Positions 35,203 through 42,267 of a stretch of DNA of 64,000 nt are shown here, in pieces (the stretch's first letter is position 1; every line of letters begins with the position of its first letter). The position numbers were made by a program, and so were the translations under genes. The stretch is from Rhodobacteraceae bacterium 63075 (GTDB lineage Bacteria; Pseudomonadota; Alphaproteobacteria; Rhodobacterales; Rhodobacteraceae), in the NCBI GenBank assembly GCA_003417655.1, contig QVMW01000003.1:124001-188000 (forward strand), read 5' to 3'. The notes under the pieces were generated by a model that was given only the letters and a program-made list of their open reading frames with translations, ran no database searches and was not told the origin of the DNA.

Positions 35203-35571
35203 GCGCGGGGCCGCTACCCGGCAGGGCGCGATGCCCATTCCGGCTCTTGGTGGCTGGCCTTGCGGTTGCCTAAGGGCCATTGCGGTCCTTACCGGCAACC
35301 CTAGCGAGAGGCTGCTTCGAGCCCACAGCGGAACTCATTTGCGAAGCATTGAATGCCAAATCAAAGATTTGGCAGCGCCCGAACCGCCCCCACGGGGCGG
35401 GCGCTTTGCGCCCTTCCCGCGGTTCGGACGCGGTAATTTCCCGTTGGGTCAAAAGTCCCCAAAGTCCCGCGAACCGGACAAGACCCCAACTGGCAGCAAA
35501 GGCCGCTTCAAGCCTTCTTCGAGCGATGCTGCAAAATGCACCGACGAACCTTTAGGCTATTTCAAAGCCCA
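35203..35571. repeat. intergenic region rich in hairpins at the edge of an AT-richer insert
   Basis: These 369 bases hold no credible gene. Hairpins include GCCAAATC-AAA-GATTTGGC near 35354-35372, a CCGCCCC-AC-GGGGCGG stem near 35388-35404 and a GGGCGC-TTT-GCGCCC stem near 35399-35415. This layout (an AAATC-type small stem followed by a very GC-rich stem) resembles the composite repeats at 40500 and 45223, but without the GGGATATTT tail. It marks the junction between the homogentisate unit and the next, compositionally different block. Confidence 0.5.
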
Positions 35572-36213
35572 TCAAACTTCGCTGCGACGCACAAATGCGA
35601 GTCCAATGCCAAGCGCGACGAGGAATCCACCGCAGGTCCGATCAATCCAGCGTGCGCCTCTCTCGCTCACAAACTTCATGGCCGTTGCCCCGAGGCCTGC
35701 GTAGGCAAGCATCACCGCAACATCGACGGCGATGAAGATCAGTGCCAGCGTTAGGTATTGGGGCAAGAGCGGCTGTGATACGATCACGAACTGAGGCAGA
35801 AAGGCAGTGAAGAAAAGATACCCCTTCGGATTTGTCACCGCCACAAGAAGGCTCTTCCTGAGGAGCACCAACGCACCGTCCGCTCCATCCGCCCTGGACA
35901 GGATCGGGTCGACAGGTATCGGTTCAAGCTTGCCTGAGGAGCGCAACATCTGGACGCCGAGCCAGACGAGATAAGCGACACCGATTGATTTCACGACAGT
36001 GAACCAGAAGGCTGATGTCGCGAGGATCGCGCCCAGGCCGAGCGCCGCCGCAGAGATCAGAACAGCGTCAGAAAGCGCGGCCCCCAAAATCCCGAAGCCT
36101 GCCCGGCCAAGCCCGAATTTCGACCCGTTCGAGAGCGCCAGCAGAACTGTCGGTCCCGGTGTTACGACAACAACCAAAGCCATCAGGCCAAAGGTCAAAA
36201 GCGAGAGTTCCAT
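35572..36213 (-). CDS. LysE-family amino acid exporter
   Basis: A 213-residue membrane protein with about six hydrophobic segments. The signature VVVVTPGPTVLLALSNGSKF follows the first helix and NPKGYLFFTAFLPQF the fourth, as in LysE/RhtB exporters. The ATG at 36213 overlaps the stop of the DUF1772 gene (TGATG), so it is the third gene of a unit with two other membrane proteins. Base composition is lower in GC than in the flanking genes. The substrate is unknown. Confidence 0.88.
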   Translation of the reverse strand: MELSLLTFGLMALVVVVTPGPTVLLALSNGSKFGLGRAGFGILGAALSDAVLISAAALGLGAILATSAFWFTVVKSIGVAYLVWLGVQMLRSSGKLEPIPVDPILSRADGADGALVLLRKSLLVAVTNPKGYLFFTAFLPQFVIVSQPLLPQYLTLALIFIAVDVAVMLAYAGLGATAMKFVSERGARWIDRTCGGFLVALGIGLAFVRRSEV

Positions 36214-36716
36214 CAGGTGTTCTCCGAATTCAGATAATAGACAGAAAGGCCGGTCAGGATGAAAGAAGCGCCACTCACGATCGTTCTGAGCGTGTTCCAG
36301 AACTGCCATTCCGGTGAATAGGCTTGCCAAAGGGAACGGGCCGCTTCGATGTCGGTTGGAACAACCACCTCTGCCAAGGCCTCGTTCATCGGCACGTTGA
36401 TCGTGACTGTAACCACAAAGGCACCTGCGAAGTAGATCACCGCACCCCCGGCCAGCAGCAAGGCAGAACGGTGTCGCTTCTGCCTGGCCGCGATGAACGC
36501 CGTTGCGGCCAGGATGAAGGGGGTCAGAAAGAATGCCGGAAAGAACACGGCATTGCGAACGGAGGCATTCATCGCCTGCATCGCGGCAAGCGCTATCTTT
36601 GGATCGATGGCATCAAGACCCCACATGGTTGAGCAAATCCAGGCATAGAAGACCCCGAACATCGCGCCGATGCTCAGCAGGGAGAGCATCGACATTGGCA
36701 ACAGCAAGCGACCCAT
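36213..36716 (-). CDS. DUF1772 (anthrone oxygenase-like) membrane protein
   Basis: A 167-residue protein with four hydrophobic segments. It shows DUF1772 features: ALAAMQAMNASVRNAVF after the first helix, VTVTINVPMNEALAEV in the middle, and WQFWNTLRTIVSGASFIL near the end. Fungal anthrone oxygenases belong to this family, but most bacterial members have no known function. It overlaps both neighbours: its ATG with the upstream stop and its stop with the lysE start. It is probably regulated by the divergent TetR protein. Confidence 0.82.
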   Translation of the reverse strand: MGRLLLPMSMLSLLSIGAMFGVFYAWICSTMWGLDAIDPKIALAAMQAMNASVRNAVFFPAFFLTPFILAATAFIAARQKRHRSALLLAGGAVIYFAGAFVVTVTINVPMNEALAEVVVPTDIEAARSLWQAYSPEWQFWNTLRTIVSGASFILTGLSVYYLNSENT

Positions 36717-37123
36717 CAGGCTTGTCCGGCGCTGGCAGTGCCTGCCGCGCTCCTCCCACCGCGCGCCCGGATCACGCTGAATACCTGCGCAATAATCACA
36801 AGGGCGGAAGCCTGGCCCAATAGCACCGCAGGCCAGATCAGATGAAATTGCGCATCAAAGTACTTTTGCGGCCCGAATGACACCAACGCCATAAGCGCGG
36901 CCAGAAGGCTCAATGCCCGGCCCACCCTGTTTGTCAACGGCTGCACAATCGCGGCCCAAAGAGCAATGGCAACAGAGGCGCCCAGATAGGGCGCGATGCC
37001 AAATAGCGGTGTGGCCACCGGCGGATGCGGTCTGATTCCCGCGTAGAGCGCGGACAGCATGATTACCTGCAGCACGATCAACGTGGTCAAAGCAGCATAT
37101 GCATGGCGATCGGAATTGGTCAT
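36716..37123 (-). CDS. small four-helix membrane protein
   Basis: A 135-residue protein with four predicted helices (for example ALTTLIVLQVIMLSALYAG and ASVAIALWAAIVQPL). The ATG at 37123 has TTGGAGAAAAAC as a ribosome binding site; the longer upstream frame would cross the operator. It is the first gene of the three-gene unit that diverges from tetR. No named family is recognised, though it resembles small hypothetical membrane proteins that pair with DUF1772 genes. The overlap with DUF1772 suggests the two work together. Confidence 0.75.
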   Translation of the reverse strand: MTNSDRHAYAALTTLIVLQVIMLSALYAGIRPHPPVATPLFGIAPYLGASVAIALWAAIVQPLTNRVGRALSLLAALMALVSFGPQKYFDAQFHLIWPAVLLGQASALVIIAQVFSVIRARGGRSAAGTASAGQA

Positions 37124-37165
37124 GTTTTTCTCCAAAATAAGCGTAACCAATATTACGGTTGTGCA

Positions 37166-37189
37166 TATCCGTAATATCTGTTACGGATA
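37166..37189. promoter_or_regulatory. TetR operator between divergent membrane-gene unit and tetR
   Basis: A perfect inverted repeat with nine-base arms TATCCGTAA and TTACGGATA around the spacer TATCTG. A further half-site ATTACGG lies at 37152-37158. It sits in the 90-base gap between the two divergent starts, so TetR binding would repress both directions. The size and symmetry are typical of TetR operators. Confidence 0.85.
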
Positions 37190-37213
37190 ACTGTCAATAC
37201 CCGGGAGGAAGAA

Positions 37214-37825
37214 TTGCGAAAAGAAAAACGCTCCTTGCGCCAGAAACAGATCGAGGCGGCTGCCTATGAAGTCTTGGAGGCCAAAGGCTATGGGGGCACC
37301 TCGATGCTTGGCATTGCCAAACAGGCGCGCGCATCGAATGAGACGCTATATAATTGGTATGGTGACAAGCAGGGTCTGTTTCAGACCCTCGTCACCCGCA
37401 ATGCAGAGGAGGTGAAACAGCACCTCGAAACCGAATTGCAAACCGACAATGACGCCTTGTCAATCTTGGGCACCCTCGGTCCGAAACTGCTTACGCTGCT
37501 GGTTGGTGACCGAGCCGTTGCGTTGAACCGTGCGGCTGCGGCAGACAGCAGTGGAGAGCTGGGCGCGACGCTTTCAAAGGCCGGTCGAGAAGCCGTGTTT
37601 CCCTTGTTGGAACAGGTCCTAATTCGGGCGAGAAAGGAAGGTCAGCTTGATTTCGAACATGCTGGCGAGGCTGTGGGTCTGTACCTTGATCTGTTGATCG
37701 GGGATCAACAAATTCGTCGCGTCATTGGACGCCAGCCAACTCCCTCGCCAGCCTTTTGTCAGCACCGGGCAGAACGCGCCGTAGATCACCTTCGCCAGTT
37801 GCTTGGTCACTCAGATCATTCTTGA
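37214..37825 (+). CDS. TetR/AcrR-family regulator
   Basis: A 203-residue TetR regulator. The helix-turn-helix region is AAAYEVLEAKGYGGTSMLGI then AKQARASNETLYNWYGDKQG, with the NETLYNWYGDK recognition helix found in the subgroup with a C-terminal AefR-like domain. It starts with TTG, preceded by GGGAGGAAGAA; no ATG is available before the helix-turn-helix. It diverges from a three-gene membrane unit, and a perfect operator lies between. The next gene begins 22 bases after its stop and may be co-transcribed. Confidence 0.9.
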   Translation: MRKEKRSLRQKQIEAAAYEVLEAKGYGGTSMLGIAKQARASNETLYNWYGDKQGLFQTLVTRNAEEVKQHLETELQTDNDALSILGTLGPKLLTLLVGDRAVALNRAAAADSSGELGATLSKAGREAVFPLLEQVLIRARKEGQLDFEHAGEAVGLYLDLLIGDQQIRRVIGRQPTPSPAFCQHRAERAVDHLRQLLGHSDHS

Positions 37826-37847
37826 AAACTTCAACAGGACACGACTC

Positions 37848-38150
37848 ATGGACAGGCTTCTGCCCCCCGAAAACTGCCAATCGATGGCGCAGCTACGCGA
37901 GCAGATCGACGCGATTGACGTTGAACTCATTGCTCTGCTGGTCACCCGCACTGGCTATATTGACCGCGCAGTTGATCTGAAAAAGAACGAAAACCTACCC
38001 GCCAGAACAACAGATCGCGTTGCAGAAGTGCTCGAAAAGGTCCGCAAAACTGCGACCGATAAGGGCTTGGATCCTGATCTCGCTGCCACGCTTTGGTCAG
38101 AGCTCATTGAGTGGTCCATTCAACGCGAAATCAAAGAGCTGGGGGCTTAG
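37848..38150 (+). CDS. AroQ-class chorismate mutase-like protein
   Basis: A 100-residue all-helical protein. The segment MAQLREQIDAIDVELIALLV followed by TRTGYIDRAVDLK matches the first helix of AroQ chorismate mutases, with the Arg and Lys positions that bind chorismate in PchB and EcCM. ARTTDRVAEVLEKVRKTATD and IEWSIQREIKELG follow the remaining pattern. It may act on chorismate or isochorismate (mutase or pyruvate lyase). It stands alone after tetR with no aromatic biosynthesis genes, and low GC suggests it arrived with the neighbouring insert. The start at 37848 is supported by a nearby AGGAC. Confidence 0.8.
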   Translation: MDRLLPPENCQSMAQLREQIDAIDVELIALLVTRTGYIDRAVDLKKNENLPARTTDRVAEVLEKVRKTATDKGLDPDLAATLWSELIEWSIQREIKELGA

Positions 38151-38302
38151 CGCCGCGGCGCTTGTGAGCCCGTCGTATCGCAAGGACACTTTCATTCAGA
38201 TCCTCTCGCCGCAGGGAAGAAAAAGGACTGACCCGCGCGCAATGGCCCTTGCGTCGTCCTGCCACATGTAGTTATCATGTTAACAAATCAAGGGAGGTAT
38301 GA

Positions 38303-39721
38303 ATGCGCTGGAGCGATTTTCCCAAATGGGGCCGATACGTCGCCGACTGGGCGGCGGAGTATCACGCGGGCCTGCGCGCCCGCCCCGTGCGCGCGCAGAC
38401 GAAGCCCGGCGAGATCGCGGCGCAGCTGGGTGCGGAAGCGCCCGAAGAGGGCCACCCCGTCGAGGAGGTGATCGCGGATTTCGAGCGCATCGTCCTGCCC
38501 GGGATCACCCACTGGCAGCATCCGCGCTTCTTCGCCTATTTCCCCTCCAATGCCGCGCCCGCCTCCGTTCTGGCCGAGTTCTTCACGACCGTGATGGCCC
38601 CGCAATGCATGCTCTGGCAGACCTCGCCGGCGGCCACCGAGATGGAAACCCGCGTCATGGACTGGCTGCGCCATGCGCTCGGCCTGCCCGCCCCCTTCCA
38701 CGGCGTCATCCAGGCCAGCGCCTCCGAGGCCACGCTCGCCGCCGTGCTGACCATGCGCGAGAAGGCGCTGGACTGGCAGGGCAATGCGCAAGGCCTCTCC
38801 GGCCAGCCCCGCCTGCGCGTCTACGCCTCCGAGGAAGTCCATACCTCCATCGACCGGGCCATCTGGATCGCCGGGATCGGCGCGGAGAACCTCGTGCGCA
38901 TCCCGACCCAAGGCCCCCTGCGCGGGATGGACCCCGCCGCGCTCGACGCCGCGATCAAGGCCGATCTGGCGGCAGGCCACCTGCCCGCAGGCGTCATCGC
39001 CTGCACGGGCGGCACGGGCACGGGCGCCTGCGATGACATCTCCGCCGTTTGCGACGTGGCCGCCGCCCATGGCCTCTATACCCATGTCGATGCAGCCTGG
39101 GCCGGGTCAGCCATGCTCTGCGAGGAGTTCCGCGGGCTCTGGGAGGGCGTCGAGAAGGCCGACAGCGTGGTGCTCAACCCGCACAAGTGGATGGGCACGC
39201 AGTTCGACCTCTCGGCCCATTTCGTCCGCGCCCCCGAAGACCTCACCCGCACGCTGGCGATCCAGCCTGAATATCTCAAGACCCATGGCGCGGACGGGAT
39301 CATCAACTATTCCGAATGGTCCGTCCCGCTCGGCCGCCGCTTCCGCGCGCTCAAGCTCTGGTTCCTCTTTCGCACCTACGGGCTCGAGGGGCTGCGCGGG
39401 CGGCTGCGCAACCATGTGCAATGGTCCGAAGAGCTCTGCGAGCGCTTGCGCGCCGCTCCGGGCTTCGAGATCGTCACCGAGCCCGTGCTCTCGCTCTTCA
39501 CCTTCCGCTACGCGCCGGAGGGGGCCTCCGATCCCGACGCGCTGAACCAGAGGCTCGTCGAAGCCATCAATGACGATGGCCGCATCTACCTCACCCAGAC
39601 GCGGGCCGAAGGCCAGCTTGTCATTCGCTTTCAGGCAGGCCAGTTTGACTGCACGCGCGAGGACGTGATGATGGCCCATGACGTGATCACCGAAATCGCC
39701 ACAACGCTTCAGGAGAGTTGA
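38303..39721 (+). CDS. PLP-dependent aromatic-L-amino-acid decarboxylase
   Basis: A 472-residue group II decarboxylase. The PLP lysine is Lys295 in NPHKWMGTQFD, the cofactor-stacking histidine is His180 in SEEVHTSIDRA, and Asp263 in HVDAAWAGSAM binds the pyridine nitrogen. The N-terminal HWQHPRFFAYFPSNAAPASV block is typical of aromatic amino acid decarboxylases acting on tyrosine, tryptophan, phenylalanine or DOPA. The product would be an aromatic amine. It is followed one base later by an HpaI-type aldolase gene, so the two share a transcript. AAGGGAGGT (38291-38299) is the ribosome binding site. Confidence 0.92.
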   Translation: MRWSDFPKWGRYVADWAAEYHAGLRARPVRAQTKPGEIAAQLGAEAPEEGHPVEEVIADFERIVLPGITHWQHPRFFAYFPSNAAPASVLAEFFTTVMAPQCMLWQTSPAATEMETRVMDWLRHALGLPAPFHGVIQASASEATLAAVLTMREKALDWQGNAQGLSGQPRLRVYASEEVHTSIDRAIWIAGIGAENLVRIPTQGPLRGMDPAALDAAIKADLAAGHLPAGVIACTGGTGTGACDDISAVCDVAAAHGLYTHVDAAWAGSAMLCEEFRGLWEGVEKADSVVLNPHKWMGTQFDLSAHFVRAPEDLTRTLAIQPEYLKTHGADGIINYSEWSVPLGRRFRALKLWFLFRTYGLEGLRGRLRNHVQWSEELCERLRAAPGFEIVTEPVLSLFTFRYAPEGASDPDALNQRLVEAINDDGRIYLTQTRAEGQLVIRFQAGQFDCTREDVMMAHDVITEIATTLQES

Positions 39722-39722
39722 C

Positions 39723-40496
39723 ATGCCCGCCCCGAAAAACCCTTTCAAGGCCGCCCTGAGGGAAGGCCGGATGCAGATCGGCTGCTGGTCGAGCTTCGCC
39801 GACCCTTTTGCGCTCGAAATGCTGGCCACCGCCGAGTTCGACTGGGTGGTGATCGACGGCGAGCACGCGCCGAACGATCTTCAGACCATCTCGGCGCAGA
39901 TCGCCGTGCTGGAGGGGCAGCACTCCCATGCCGTCGTGCGCATCCCCACGGGCAATGACTGGCTGATCAAGCAGGTGCTCGACGCGGGCGCGCAGACGGT
40001 CCTCGTGCCCATGGTAGAGACGGCCGAGGAGGCCGCCGCTCTCGCCCGCGCCATGCGCTACCCGCCCGAGGGCATCCGCGGCGCGGGCGCGGCAGGCGCG
40101 CGGGCCTCGCGGTTCGGCGCGATCGAGGACTATGTGCAGACGGCCAATGACGAGGTCTGCCTGCTGGTGCAGGTGGAGACGCGCAAGGGGATGGAAAACC
40201 TTGATGAGATCCTCGCGGTGGAAGGCGTCGACGGGGTCTTCATCGGCCCGGCGGACCTTGCCGCCGACATGGGCCACCCGGGCGCATCCGGCGCGCCGGA
40301 GGTGAAGGCCGCCATCGAGGACATGCTCGGACGCATCGCCGCCTCAAGCAAGGCCGCCGGCATTCTCGGCACGAGCGACGAGGCGGCGCGGCTCTATCAC
40401 GGCTGGGGCGCGCAGTTCCTGGCCGTGGCTGTCGATGTCGGGGTCTTCGCTTCGGCCATGCGCGCGCTTTCATCCAAATGGCGGGAGCGGGTCTGA
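39723..40496 (+). CDS. HpcH/HpaI-family class II aldolase
   Basis: A 257-residue TIM-barrel aldolase. Family features include WVVIDGEHAPNDLQTISAQI near the start, the metal-binding VQVETRKGMENLDEIL with its Glu, and VDGVFIGPADLAADMGHPG with the Asp ligand. HpaI splits 4-hydroxy-2-oxoheptanedioate to pyruvate and succinate semialdehyde in homoprotocatechuate breakdown; relatives act on 2-keto-3-deoxy sugar acids. The neighbouring aromatic decarboxylase favours an aromatic-derived substrate, but no other hpa genes lie nearby. The exact substrate is open. Confidence 0.9.
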   Translation: MPAPKNPFKAALREGRMQIGCWSSFADPFALEMLATAEFDWVVIDGEHAPNDLQTISAQIAVLEGQHSHAVVRIPTGNDWLIKQVLDAGAQTVLVPMVETAEEAAALARAMRYPPEGIRGAGAAGARASRFGAIEDYVQTANDEVCLLVQVETRKGMENLDEILAVEGVDGVFIGPADLAADMGHPGASGAPEVKAAIEDMLGRIAASSKAAGILGTSDEAARLYHGWGAQFLAVAVDVGVFASAMRALSSKWRERV

Positions 40497-40499
40497 ACT

Positions 40500-40650
40500 T
40501 GTTTCGAATTTGGCTTCGCCAAATCCGACTAAGCGATTTGCAAAGCAAACGCGTAGCTCGGGTGTAGCGAACTTGTTTCGCGGGCCCGAGCCGTGCGAGG
40601 GGGCGCTGCCCCCTCGCGCTCCCCCGGGATATTTGAGGCAAGAAGAAAGG
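40500..40650. repeat. composite Rhodobacteraceae-type intergenic repeat, copy 1
   Basis: The element begins with GTTTCGAATTT and the stem GATTTGGC-type AATTTGGC-TTC-GCCAAATC (about 40507-40525). It then has the very GC-rich perfect hairpin GCGAGGGGGC-GCT-GCCCCCTCGC (40595-40617), split here by loop and arms, and ends with GGGATATTT, one base, then AGGCAAGAAGAAAG (about 40626-40649). Copy 2 at 45223-45316 has the same order of parts and the same tail. Both lie 3' of genes. The role is unknown. Confidence 0.8.
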
Positions 40651-40857
40651 CAGCAAAGCGGCGCGTTAACCAATTGCCGTTAACCGTTCTTCGGGCAACG
40701 CCCGATGCACGGGCGGTGCACAGGCGGTGCACGGGGGCTGCCCCGCCGTTCTGCGGGGTTAACGGCAACGCGTAAAGCGAGCGCTCTGTGATAAATTTGG
40801 AGCTCCAAAATATACTTAGGGCTGGACAAATACCCCCTTCGGGCGCAATTTCTCCCC
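40651..40857. repeat. structured intergenic stretch with 12-bp inverted repeat and GTGCAC repeats
   Basis: A perfect 12-base inverted repeat, TTGCCGTTAACC (40674-40685) and GGTTAACGGCAA (40757-40768), encloses 71 bases that contain repeats of GGTGCAC (for example GGGCGGTGCACAGGCGGTGC, around 40711-40730). Downstream, the palindrome TTTGGAGCTCCAAA (40796-40809) is followed by AATATACTTA (40809-40818) just before the gntR gene. The palindrome is a candidate regulator site. No open frame here is credible. Confidence 0.65.
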
Positions 40858-41508
40858 ATGGCAGGCCAGACCGACACCATCATCAGTGCCATCCTTGGCG
40901 ATATCGAGAGCGGCACGCTCGCGCCGGGCGACCTCATCGAGGAAAGCACCCTGACCGCGCGGCACGATGTCTCGCGCACCCCTCTGCGCGAGGCGCTGAT
41001 CCAGCTCGAAACCGCCGGGCTCATCGAGCGGATGCCGCGCAAGGGGGCCGTCGTCTTCAAGCCGACGCTGGAGCAGTTTCTCGCCATTCTGGAAGTGCAT
41101 GCCAAGCTCGAGGGCCAGGCCGCCGGCCTGGCCGCGCGGCGGCTCTCGGCGGGCCATGCCGAGGCTCTGGAGGCCGCCGTGCAGGCCTGCGAGGCGCACG
41201 CCGCCACCCATGGCGACGGCGCGCCCGACGCCTATTACCAACTCAACCTCGACTTTCACCGCGTTGTTGCCGAGGCTGCGGGGAACCCCTACCTGCTGGA
41301 GATGATCAAGACCAATGCGCGCAAGCTCATGGCCTACTACCGCGCGCGCTACCACTATCGCGGCGTGATCGAGACCTCGGCTCGCGAGCACCGCGCGATC
41401 GCCGATCTGATCAAGGCGCGCGAGGCCGAAAAGGCCGAGACCGCCATGGAGCGGCACGTGAGCTTCGACCATGTCACGGCCATGGACCTGCTGGCTGCCC
41501 TAGGCTGA
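40858..41508 (+). CDS. GntR-family regulator with FCD domain
   Basis: A 216-residue FadR-type regulator. The winged helix has AILGDIESGTLAPGDLIEES then TLTARHDVSRTPLREALIQL, and the FCD domain has the metal-site histidines in NLDFHRVVAEAAGNPYLLEM and SAREHRAIADLI. It precedes a GATase-P450-GS-ferredoxin cluster. Its 3' end overlaps the convergent GATase gene by nine bases. The motif AATATACTTA found before both this gene and the P450 promoter suggests that it controls the cluster and itself. Confidence 0.88.
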   Translation: MAGQTDTIISAILGDIESGTLAPGDLIEESTLTARHDVSRTPLREALIQLETAGLIERMPRKGAVVFKPTLEQFLAILEVHAKLEGQAAGLAARRLSAGHAEALEAAVQACEAHAATHGDGAPDAYYQLNLDFHRVVAEAAGNPYLLEMIKTNARKLMAYYRARYHYRGVIETSAREHRAIADLIKAREAEKAETAMERHVSFDHVTAMDLLAALG

Positions 41509-42186
41509 TTTTCCTTCGAAGAACCGCGCGATACGCTCGGCATAGGGCCCCATGTCGGCTTGCCGCGCGAAAGATTCGCGCGCCTTGAGCGTGACCTCCT
41601 CACCAAGGTCATCGGCCACGTAATCGGTCAGCGCGGCGATGAAATCGGGCTCCATCTCCGGGTGATACTGCGTGGTCTTGACGTGATCGCCGATCACGAA
41701 CCCCGCCACGTCGCAGCCCGGCCCCGAGGCGATCACCTCCGCGCCTTCGGGTAGCGCCGTCACCTGCTCGGAATGGGAGGCATAAAGCGCCAGGGAGCTG
41801 CCGTCGCGATACTGCATATCGACCAGCCCGTGCACCCAGCCGCCCGGGTTCTTGCCGACGCGCCCGCCCAGCGCCATGGCGATGGCCTGGTGGCCGAAAC
41901 AGGCGCCGAACATGGGCAGGCGCGCGGCGGCAATCTCGCGAATCAGGGCGAAGAGGCGCGTGACCCATGCATCGCCGGAATTCACGGAATGGGGCGAGCC
42001 GGTGATCATGACGCCATCGAAAGCCTCGAGGCTTGCGGGGAACTCTCCATCCTTCACGAGAAAGACCTCGAAGCTCCAGTCGGGCCGCACCTTGCGCATC
42101 ATCGCGGGAAATTTCTCGCCGTCCTTCGGCCAGGCCTGCGCGAAGTCGCTTTCATCGGTATTGGTCACAAGAACGGCGATATGCAT
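41500..42186 (-). CDS. class I glutamine amidotransferase (possible gamma-glutamyl hydrolase)
   Basis: A 228-residue class I glutaminase domain protein, similar to the GMP synthase amidotransferase half. The triad is visible as Cys96 in FGACFGHQAIA, His175 and Glu177 in QYHPEME. There is no synthetase domain. In aniline catabolism, AtdA2, and in putrescine use, PuuD, are GATase-type hydrolases that remove the gamma-glutamyl group. Here it diverges from a P450 gene that is followed by a GS-like ligase and a ferredoxin. A gamma-glutamyl hydrolase role is therefore plausible but inferred. The ATG at 42186 has CGGAG upstream; the long frame beyond is not coding. Confidence 0.82.
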   Translation of the reverse strand: MHIAVLVTNTDESDFAQAWPKDGEKFPAMMRKVRPDWSFEVFLVKDGEFPASLEAFDGVMITGSPHSVNSGDAWVTRLFALIREIAAARLPMFGACFGHQAIAMALGGRVGKNPGGWVHGLVDMQYRDGSSLALYASHSEQVTALPEGAEVIASGPGCDVAGFVIGDHVKTTQYHPEMEPDFIAALTDYVADDLGEEVTLKARESFARQADMGPYAERIARFFEGKSA

Positions 42187-42267
42187 GGGGGCTCCGAGAT
42201 TCTTCTTTACATATTCTAACTCGCTTATAATATACTTAACAATTGAATGACAAGCGGGAGCTGCCCC
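42187..42267. promoter_or_regulatory. divergent GATase/P450 promoter region
   Basis: A short, AT-rich gap between divergent starts. TATAAT lies within CTTATAATATACTTAAC (42224-42240) and could be the -10 of the P450 gene. It overlaps AATATACTTA (42229-42238), which also occurs upstream of the gntR gene at 40809-40818, suggesting a shared operator. GGGAG at 42257-42261 is the P450 ribosome binding site. Confidence 0.55.

Noticed and set aside
35280..35555. Plus-strand open frame in the gap after mhaB
   Set aside because: The region is made of hairpins, and the translation has no family pattern or ribosome binding site.
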